DNA of 64,000 nt from Deltaproteobacteria bacterium (GTDB lineage Bacteria; Myxococcota_A; Polyangia; Nannocystales; Nannocystaceae). The notes beneath the pieces were generated by a model. That model worked only from the letters and a program-made list of their open reading frames with translations, was not told the DNA's origin and ran no database searches. Position numbers and translations under genes: made by a program. Position 1 is the first letter of the stretch; every line of letters starts with the position of its first letter. The stretch is from positions 1,364,001-1,428,000 of the forward strand of contig JADJEE010000012.1 in the NCBI GenBank assembly GCA_016709225.1. Reading direction: 5' to 3'. This document shows, one piece after another, positions 56,384-64,000 of the stretch.

Positions 56384-56842
56384 TCAGATGCCGCCGAGCG
56401 GATCGTCGGAGCCGTCGACCTCGAGCTTGGCGCGCGGCACTTCGGCGCGCACGACGAAGAGCACGGAGGCCTCGCCTTCGATCAGCTCGACGGGCTCGGC
56501 CATGCTCGCGGTCAGCCGCTTGCGCTCGACGACCTTGGCACCGTCGCGCTCGTAGGTGAGCGCGACCGACACCGCGCCGTCGTCGGTGGGCTCGATCGCG
56601 ATCGCGACCGCGTGGCGGTGCTCGCCGACGGTCGTCGCGAGGCGATGGGTCTCGTTCCAGCGCAGGTGCTCGCCGACGAGATCGATGTCGGCACCGGCGG
56701 CATCGTGGAGATGGATCTCGACGCGGGCGCTGGTGGGGGCGACGGACTCGGCGGCGTCGGCCGAGCGCGGCAGGGCGGTGAGCACGAGGGCGGCGGCGAG
56801 GATCGAACGAAGCGGCGCGAAGGGCGAGGCGACGTGCTGCAT
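56384..56842 (-). CDS. Small exported protein, unknown function
   Basis: A 152-residue protein with a signal peptide ('ILAAALVLTALPRSADA') and a beta-rich mature domain ('VEIHLHDAAGADIDLVGE', 'VSVALTYERDGAKVVERKRLTAS', 'EASVLFVVRAEVP'). No family recognised. ATG 56842 is taken for the best signal peptide; a longer frame is open. A strong terminator follows. Confidence 0.65.
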   Translation of the reverse strand: MQHVASPFAPLRSILAAALVLTALPRSADAAESVAPTSARVEIHLHDAAGADIDLVGEHLRWNETHRLATTVGEHRHAVAIAIEPTDDGAVSVALTYERDGAKVVERKRLTASMAEPVELIEGEASVLFVVRAEVPRAKLEVDGSDDPLGGI

Positions 56843-57046
56843 GGTGGGGTCGACGTGGCCGCCGCGGGATTGATTGCCGGGCCCCGTTCTCGCGCCCTCA
56901 CGACACCGCGACCATGGCTCGGAATGGCTCCGAAACCCCTGCACGCCCACGAATCCAGCGATTGGGGACTTCCGCCGCGACAGCGTCGTCGCACTGCGCG
57001 GACGCGCCACCGGTGGGCCGAAGGCCGGGCGTTGCCGCCCGCGAGA

Positions 57047-57856
57047 TCACCGGTGGGGCCGTGGTGGGCGCGGCCACAGCCGCGAGGTCCGCCGCTGGTA
57101 CTCGGCGTACTCCGGGTACTTCGCACGGGTGATCGACTCTGTGAACGACGTCGAGCCGATGAACAGCAGCGTGAGCAGGACCGGGCCCACCAGGCCGACG
57201 TTCAGCCACGAACCGCTGGCCGCCACACCGAACAGGTACATCGTCCACCACATCGCCTGCTCGCAGAAGTAGTTGGGGTGACGCGACCACGCGAACAGGC
57301 CGGTGCTCAGGAAGCGCGGGTGCACCGGGCCGCCCTCGGCCTGGCGTCGACGCTTGTCCTGGTGGAACGCCCACTGCTGTTCGTCGGCGACGGTCTCGCC
57401 GACGAGGAACGCCGCGAACAGCAGCGCGGCCACGGCATCGAGCACACCGAGCGGTCGTGTCGATCGAGCAGCGACCCACGCCGGTAGCGAGATGAGCAGC
57501 AACAACGCGTGCTGATAGCAGGCGATGAAGACGAGGTTGAACACCGCGAACGAGGTGGGCGACATGCGACGTCGCAGCTCGGCCCACCGATAGTCCTCGC
57601 CACCGCGGGCGTAGCCGCCCTTGCGCGCGAAGTTGAAGGTCAGTCGCAGCCCCCAGGCCAGGGCCGCGAAGAACATCAGGCGACCGCGGGCCGTGTCACC
57701 GCTGCCGGACCACGCGAACCACCCGACGTAGACCACCGGCGTGATCGACCACAGCCGGTCGACCCATGAGTACTCGCGGGTCACGACCGACAGCAGCCAG
57801 GAGAGGGCCGCAAACGCGGCGCACAACCAGATCGCGAGCTCGAGCGCCGACGACAC
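57047..57856 (-). CDS. DUF1295 (steroid 5-alpha reductase-like) membrane protein
   Basis: A 269-residue protein with seven or so membrane helices. The C-terminal 'FLSTGLFAWSRHPNYFCEQAMWW' and 'YPEYAEYQRRTSRLWP' are the conserved NADPH/substrate region of DUF1295 and related reductases or methyltransferases. Probable lipid or isoprenoid modification at the inner membrane. Start GTG 57856 is 18 bp after the upstream gene stop, so they form an operon. Confidence 0.9.
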   Translation of the reverse strand: MSSALELAIWLCAAFAALSWLLSVVTREYSWVDRLWSITPVVYVGWFAWSGSGDTARGRLMFFAALAWGLRLTFNFARKGGYARGGEDYRWAELRRRMSPTSFAVFNLVFIACYQHALLLLISLPAWVAARSTRPLGVLDAVAALLFAAFLVGETVADEQQWAFHQDKRRRQAEGGPVHPRFLSTGLFAWSRHPNYFCEQAMWWTMYLFGVAASGSWLNVGLVGPVLLTLLFIGSTSFTESITRAKYPEYAEYQRRTSRLWPRPPRPHR

Positions 57857-57874
57857 GCCGGCAAAGGTAGCCGA

Positions 57875-58552
57875 TCAGTCGTCGCCCTTCGACCGCGACG
57901 GCAGCAACCCCGGGCCCACCGTCAGCACCAGCATGATGCCCATCACGAGCTTGTCGTTCTGATCGATCCATGCCTGCGCCTTCGCGACCGCCTCGACCAC
58001 TACCGGCAGCTCGAGCGCGAACGAGAAGCCCACGCCCACCGCCATCAGCGCGCCGCCCAGCACCAGCACGCCGACCGCGACCGGCGCGCCGCGAAATGCC
58101 CGCGCCAACGGATGCAACACCGGCAGCATCAGCCCGGGCGCCGACATCATGCCGATACCGGAGAAGCCGATCGTGAACACGAAGAACCACAGCGCGTTGG
58201 TGAAGAAGGGCGCGTTGGCCGGAAAGGTCGGGTCGACCGGCCCCAGCGAGACGTCGAGCACCTGTGCGATCACCGTGGTCGCGAACGAGAGGCCCAGGGC
58301 GAGCGCCAGCTTGGGTGCGGTCGCGACGCGCATCCACAGCGCACCGACACTCCCGCGCGGCATGTGGGCCTCGGCTGCGGCCGCACCACCGACCGCGAAG
58401 CCCGCGAGCGCGAACGGCAACAGCCGCGCGGACGCGGGCAGCAGCGCGGCGATCGGCGGGAAGCGTGCCGCGATCGCGGCCGCCGCCAGCAAGGCGCACA
58501 GGAGAGAGATCGCCGTGGCGGCGGCCGGGGCGGGTTGCTGCGATCGCGTCAT
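57875..58552 (-). CDS. Polytopic membrane protein, unknown function
   Basis: A 225-residue protein with about six membrane helices and few charged residues. 'AHMPRGSVGALWMRVATAPKLALALGLSFATTVIAQVLDV' and 'NDKLVMGIMLVLTVGPGLLPSRSKGDD' are the only distinctive stretches. I recognise no family. First gene of a two-gene operon with the DUF1295 protein; perhaps supplies or moves its lipid substrate. Confidence 0.65.
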   Translation of the reverse strand: MTRSQQPAPAAATAISLLCALLAAAAIAARFPPIAALLPASARLLPFALAGFAVGGAAAAEAHMPRGSVGALWMRVATAPKLALALGLSFATTVIAQVLDVSLGPVDPTFPANAPFFTNALWFFVFTIGFSGIGMMSAPGLMLPVLHPLARAFRGAPVAVGVLVLGGALMAVGVGFSFALELPVVVEAVAKAQAWIDQNDKLVMGIMLVLTVGPGLLPSRSKGDD

Positions 58553-58570
58553 GGTCGGGGCTCGCTCCGA

Positions 58571-58607
58571 GCAATCGGCGTGCCGCCGGTCGCGGCCCAC
58601 CGATTGC
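58571..58607. promoter_or_regulatory. 8-bp inverted repeat between divergent genes
   Basis: GCAATCGG (58571-58578) and CCGATTGC (58600-58607), 21 bp apart, between the membrane-protein operon and the GH3 gene. Possible operator; no further support. Confidence 0.25.
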
Positions 58608-58750
58608 CACGATCGCACCGACACCCGTGCGCGTCGAGGGTCGGCCCCATGCCCCACTTGGGCAGCGACGACGGCTCGGCTCGGGCGCGTCGCCGACGAA
58701 TGTGCGCCGATCCGCCGGCACCCGCGGGTACCCTCGAGATCGACCACGCG

Positions 58751-60958
58751 ATGAACGCACGCACCCCATCGATCGCGCTGCTGTGTTCGCTGGCCTGCAG
58801 CGGCGCTGCGCCGCCCGCCGCCACGGGATCGAGTGGTGCGGCCGACGCGACGGCCGCACCCACGGGTGCGACGACGGCGGGCAGCTCCGAAGCCGGCGAC
58901 GATGGCAGTGGGGGCAGTGGGGGCAGCGACGACGGCGCAGCGCTCGAGCGCTACTGCGACGAGCCGGTCGCCGAGGTCGAGGCGCGCATCGACGCGTGGC
59001 TGGCCCAGCTCGAGGTCGACGAGAAGGTCGCCATGATGCACGGTCACGGCCTGCTCCCGGTCGACGGCACGTGGCGGGTGGACGGCCACGATGTGCTGGC
59101 GATCCCGGGCCTGCGCATGCTCGACGGCCCGCGCGGTGTCAGCCAGGTCTCGGGCGAGGACGCGGTCGCGTTCCCGGTCGGCATCGCCCGCGGCGCGACC
59201 TGGGACCCCGCGCTCGAGGCCGAGGTCGGGGCCGCGATCGCCCGCGAGACCCGCTCGGTCGGCGCCGACGTGCTGCTCGCACCGACCATCAACCTGCTGC
59301 GCCACCCCCGTTGGGGCCGCGCGCAGGAGACCTACGGCGAGGACACCTTTCACGTCGGCGCGATGGCGATCGGCTTCATCGACGGTGCGCAGTCGGAGCA
59401 CGTCATCGCCACCGCGAAGCACTTCGCCGCCAACAGCATCGAAGACACGCGCTTCGACGTCGACGTGACGCTCGATGAGCGCACGCTGCACGAGGTGTTC
59501 CTGCCGCACTTCCGCCGCGCCGTCGTCGAGGCCAACGTCGGCGCGGTGATGAGCGCGTACAACTCCGTCAACGGCCAGCACTGCGACGTGAACCCGACGC
59601 TGCTGCGGGACATCCTGCGCGACGAGTGGCACTTCGCGGGCCTCGTGATGTCCGACTGGATCCAGGGCACCCACGGCGACGTCGAAGCGCTGCGTGCAGG
59701 GCTCGACGTCGAGATGCCGAGCGGCGCGCACTTTGGTCGGCTCACGCAGGCCATCGCCGGCGGCGAGCTCGACGAAGCCGAGCTCGATGCATCGCTGCGC
59801 CGGGTGCTGCGGGCGCAGCTGTGCGAGCGCCTCGACAGCGATCCAGCAGTCCTCGACCCCGGCGCGCGCAATACCGCAGCCCACCTCGCGCTGGCCGAGG
59901 AGGTCGCTCGCCGCAGCATCGTGCTCGCGCGCAACGAAGGTGTGCTGCCGCTCGATCGCACCAGCATGGGTGAGCTGGTCGTGATGGGGCCGCTCGCCGA
60001 CGTCGAGAACCTCGGCGATCGCGGCAGCAGTGCCGTGCAGGTCGGCGAAGTCGTGACCGTACTGGAGGGCATCGTCGATCGTGCGGGCCCCGTCGGCGTG
60101 ACGCATCTGGGCGCGACCACCCTCGGGCCCGACGAGCTGGCCGCGATCGCGGCCGCCGACGCGGTCGTCCTCGTGGTCGGTCTCGATGCCGACAGCGAGG
60201 GCGAGGGGTTGATCGCCGCCGGCGATCGCGACTCGCTGGCGCTGCCGCCCGAGCACCTGCAGCTGGTCCACGAGGTCGCCGCGCTGGGCCGCCCGACCAT
60301 CGTCGTGCTCGAAGGTGGAGGTCCGATCCTCGTGTCGGATTTCATCGACGAGGTCGATGCGCTGCTGTTCGCGTGGTACCCCGGCGTCCGCGGCGGCTTT
60401 GCGATCGCCGACCTGTTGTTCGGCGACGCCGAGCCCAGCGGTCGCCTGCCTGCGGTGGTGCCGGACGCCGAGGGCGATCTGCCGCCGTTCGACAACGTCT
60501 CGCTGGCCGTCGACTACGGCTACCTGCACGGCTACCGCTGGCTCGACGCGATGGCGACCCCGGCCGCGCTGCCGTTCGGCTTCGGGCTCTCGTATACCCA
60601 GGTCAGCTACGACGCGATCCGCGTGGCGCACGAGGTCGTCGGACGCGACGACGTCATCATCGTCGAGGTCGACGTGAGCAACACCGGTACGCGCGCGGCG
60701 ATCGAGACCGTGCAGCTGTACGCGTCGATGCCCGACACGGCGTGGCTGCGCGCACCAAAGGACCTGCGGGCGTTCGCGCAGATCGAGCTGGCCGCCGGCA
60801 GCAGCGGCACCGCTAACCTCGAGCTGCCGGTCGCCTCGCTGGCGATCCGTGACCCCGACGCACACGCGTGGATCGTCGAGCCCGGCGCCGTCCAGCTGCG
60901 CGCAGGGCCGTCGTCGGCCTCGCTGCCGCTCGTGGCCGAAGTGACCATCATGCCCTGA
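58751..60958 (+). CDS. GH3-family glycosidase lipoprotein (beta-glucosidase-like)
   Basis: A 735-residue lipoprotein with lipobox SLAC (Cys16) and a Ser/Gly linker. GH3 motifs: 'LDGPRGV', 'KHFAAN' (223-228), nucleophile Asp302 in 'VMSDWIQGTHGD', then the alpha/beta sandwich domain ('RSIVLARNEGVLPLD', 'VLVVGLDADSEGEG') and a C-terminal fibronectin-III-like domain with 'PFGFGLSYTQVSY'. It removes terminal beta-linked sugars outside the cell membrane, useful to a polymer-degrading or predatory cell. ATG 58751 is used. Stand-alone gene. Confidence 0.93.
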   Translation: MNARTPSIALLCSLACSGAAPPAATGSSGAADATAAPTGATTAGSSEAGDDGSGGSGGSDDGAALERYCDEPVAEVEARIDAWLAQLEVDEKVAMMHGHGLLPVDGTWRVDGHDVLAIPGLRMLDGPRGVSQVSGEDAVAFPVGIARGATWDPALEAEVGAAIARETRSVGADVLLAPTINLLRHPRWGRAQETYGEDTFHVGAMAIGFIDGAQSEHVIATAKHFAANSIEDTRFDVDVTLDERTLHEVFLPHFRRAVVEANVGAVMSAYNSVNGQHCDVNPTLLRDILRDEWHFAGLVMSDWIQGTHGDVEALRAGLDVEMPSGAHFGRLTQAIAGGELDEAELDASLRRVLRAQLCERLDSDPAVLDPGARNTAAHLALAEEVARRSIVLARNEGVLPLDRTSMGELVVMGPLADVENLGDRGSSAVQVGEVVTVLEGIVDRAGPVGVTHLGATTLGPDELAAIAAADAVVLVVGLDADSEGEGLIAAGDRDSLALPPEHLQLVHEVAALGRPTIVVLEGGGPILVSDFIDEVDALLFAWYPGVRGGFAIADLLFGDAEPSGRLPAVVPDAEGDLPPFDNVSLAVDYGYLHGYRWLDAMATPAALPFGFGLSYTQVSYDAIRVAHEVVGRDDVIIVEVDVSNTGTRAAIETVQLYASMPDTAWLRAPKDLRAFAQIELAAGSSGTANLELPVASLAIRDPDAHAWIVEPGAVQLRAGPSSASLPLVAEVTIMP

Positions 60959-61074
60959 GGGGCCGCCGGAGACCGCGGCATGAAACCCAGCGCGCGGCGT
61001 GTGGGTCCATGCAGGCCCGAGCGACGCGCCCGCCGACGGCTGGTCGCGACGACTCGCGGGAGGGAAGCCACGCC

Positions 61075-61953
<879 letters not shown>

Positions 61954-61970
61954 GCACGGAGTCCCACGGC

Positions 61971-64000
61971 ATGGCATACGAGTTCTTTCGCTTCGAGGTC
62001 TACTCTCGGCTGCGCCAGCCCGGCGTGTGGCTGTTCTCCGCGCTGTTCGCCCTGGCCGCGTTCGCGTCGGCGTCGAGCGAGGCCGTCACCGTCGGTGGCG
62101 GTGTCGGGGGGACGGCGATCGACGCCCCGTTCGTCATCACGCAGATGCTGGGCATCTTCAGCGTGATCGGCGTGGTGATCGCGACCGCGTTCGTCGCGAC
62201 CTGCGTGGTACGAGACTTCGAGCAGCGCACGTGGTCGGCGTTCTTCACCAGCCCGATCCGCAAGCGCGACCTGCTGCTGGGTCGCTTCTTCGGCTCGCTC
62301 GTGATGGTGTGGCTGGTATTCGTCGCGACCGCGGTCGGCATCGCGCTCGGCACCGCGATGCCGTGGCTCGACCCCGAACGACTGGTCGGCTTCCAGCCCG
62401 GCGCATACGCGTATGCGCTGGTGGTGCTGGTGTTCCCCAACCTGTTCGTGATGGGCGCGGTGTTCTTCGCGATCGGCACGCTCACGCGCCGCGTGCTGTG
62501 GGCCTACGTCGGGGTCGCCGGCTTCTTCGTGTTCTACGTCGTCTCGCAGAACCTCATGTCGGGGCTCGAGAACGATACCTTGGCGGCGTTCGCCGATCCG
62601 TTCGGCATGGGCGCGGTGGCGACGCACACACGCTACTGGACGTTGGCCGAGCGCAACACGCTGTCCCCGCGACCGGCCCCTTGGTCCTCGCCAATCGAGC
62701 GCTGTGGATCGGCATCGGAATCGTCGCGCTCGCGATCACCCAGCGCTTCTTTCGCATGCAGACCCCTGCCGAGGGCGGGGCGCGCCGCGCCGACGACCCC
62801 GGCGACGTCGCACGGATCGCACGCGACCGCCCGCTGCCGCGGGTGATGCCCGAGCACGGCCCTGCCCTCGCGTGGTCGCAGCTGCTGCACCAGGCCCGCG
62901 TGGAGCTGCTGGGCGTGGTGCGCAGCACCGCGTTCGTCGTCATCGCGCTGTTCGCCGGCCTCAACCTGCTGGGCTCGATCTACTTCACCGTCGACGATCT
63001 CTACGGCACCCCCGTGCATCCCGTCACGCGCCTGATGGTGCGCGCGATCGAGAACAGCAACGGCCTGTTCCTGCTGATCGTGGTCATCTTCTACGCCGGT
63101 GAGCTGGCGTGGAAGGAGCGGCGCCTCGGACTCGCCGAGGTCTACGACGCACTACCGCTGCCGAACTGGGTCCCCGTGGTCGCGAAGTTCATCGCACTGT
63201 GCGGCGCGCTCGCCATCATCCAGGGCGTCGCCGTGCTCACCGCGATGTGCGTGCAGCTGCTGCGTGGCTGGACGGAGCTCGAGCCCGGCCTGTACCTCGA
63301 AGGCGTGTTCCTCATCCAGCTCTCGCAGTGGATGCTGCTCGCAGCGCTCGCGCTGTTCATGCAGTCGCTGGCCAACAACAAGTACGTCGGGTTCTTGCTG
63401 GTCGCCGGCGTGTTCGTGTTGCAGCAGGTGATGCCCGCGCTGGACCTCGAGCGCGCGCTGTATCGCTACGGGTCGTCTCCGTCGGCGCCCTACTCCGACA
63501 TGAACGGCTTCGGTCACTTCCTCACCGGCGTGTTCTGGTACCGCGTGTACTGGAGCTGCGGCGCCGCGGCGATGCTCGGCCTCGGCATCCTGCTGTGGCC
63601 CCGTGGCACCGACGCCCGCTGGGCGCAACGCTGGCGAGCGGCTCGGCGTGGCTTCCGCGGGCGGGTCGCTGCGGCGATGCTGACGTTGCTCGCTGGCTTC
63701 GCGGCGACCGGCGCGTACATCTTCTACAACACGGACGTGCTCAACCACTTCGAGCCGTCGGACCAGCGCGAGCAGCGTCAGGTCAGCTACGAGCAGCGCT
63801 ACAAGCACCTCGAAGCTGCCGCCCAGCCACGCATCACCGACGTCGACCTCGTCGTCGAGCTGTATCCCGAGGCCCGACGCTTCGATGTCCACGGCACCCT
63901 CACGCTGCGCAATCGCACCCGCGAGGCGATCGCAGACCTCCACGTGTTCGTGCCGCCCGAGCTTCAGCTGCGTCGACTCGAGGCCGCGGGTGTCAGCGCG
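61971..64000 (+). pseudogene. ABC-2 permease/M1-peptidase-type protein, frameshifted, runs off right edge
   Basis: The N-terminal part (ATG 61971, GGAG upstream) has six membrane helices. At about 62663-62666 the frame changes: 'ERNTL' should continue into 'LPATGPLVLANRALWIG', which is found in another frame starting at ~62666. One base seems missing. The second frame is open to the window end and adds another six helices, then 'RQVSYEQRYKHLEAAAQPRITDVDLVVELYPE', the start of an M1 aminopeptidase-like N-terminal domain. Relatives (~1200 residues) fuse two ABC-2 permease halves and an M1-like domain. Real mutation or sequencing error cannot be told apart; the intact downstream frame favours error or recent damage. 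Confidence 0.8.

Overview
The window is very GC-rich with a strong G/C third-position bias. It reads as a chromosomal piece of a predatory-type myxobacterium (Myxococcota), perhaps a Nannocystaceae relative. Pointers to this are the many lipoproteins with Ser/Thr/Gly-rich linkers, Cys-rich domains, RCC1 and FG-GAP repeats, two transmembrane Ser/Thr kinases, PEGA and TPR envelope proteins, and an ABC-permease/M1-peptidase type protein. This placement is inference from gene content; there is no rRNA or tRNA in the window. No prophage, IS transposase or CRISPR array was found.

Layout. 1-4.6 kb: iron-uptake-like locus, with a leftward chain of membrane proteins (PepSY protein at the edge) diverging from a TonB-dependent receptor, then a lipoprotein; two AT-rich Fur-like operators stand out. 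4.6-6.7 kb: diheme cytochrome c lipoprotein and a second lipoprotein. 6.8-8.1 kb: yccF, a 160-bp inverted-repeat element, and a two-helix membrane protein. 8.1-12.6 kb: leftward group of an HTTM protein, a small membrane protein, an alpha/alpha-toroid membrane protein and a class II glutamine amidotransferase. 12.7-29.9 kb: envelope/secreted-protein region with two paralogous [Ser/Thr kinase + TPR membrane protein] pairs, a third TPR-like paralogue with a PEGA protein, RCC1, FG-GAP and Cys-rich lipoproteins, apaG, a frameshifted fatty-acid hydroxylase and a metallophosphoesterase. 29.9-38 kb: queC, a DASS transporter, a polytopic membrane protein, an AmpG-like MFS permease, a PAS/degenerate-GGDEF protein and two related exported proteins. 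38-42.4 kb: a beta-propeller/diheme cytochrome c protein and a propeller lipoprotein. 42.6-45.5 kb: phoB-phoR-phoU with a clear Pho box. 45.4-49.5 kb: MFS transporter, HTH/zinc-ribbon regulator, a ZIP-permease fusion with a His-rich tail, and a convergent SmtB-type ArsR repressor. 49.6-56.8 kb: aldo/keto reductase, polyprenyl-phosphate sugar transferase, DUF5658-like protein, two tandem Cys-rich lipoproteins, a VWA lipoprotein and a small exported protein. 57-64 kb: DUF1295 and another membrane protein, a GH3 glycosidase lipoprotein, then an ABC ATPase and a frameshifted permease/peptidase running off the end.

How the genes work together. Three regulatory circuits can be read from the sequence: iron (Fur-like sites at the TonB locus), phosphate (Pho box at phoB) and zinc (SmtB-type repressor overlapping a metal transporter). 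Many genes are tied by 4-8 nt start/stop overlaps, and many start codons sit close behind a TA-N3-T -10 element, so short-leader or leaderless mRNAs are likely common. Two genes carry single frameshifts; base-call errors cannot be excluded for either.
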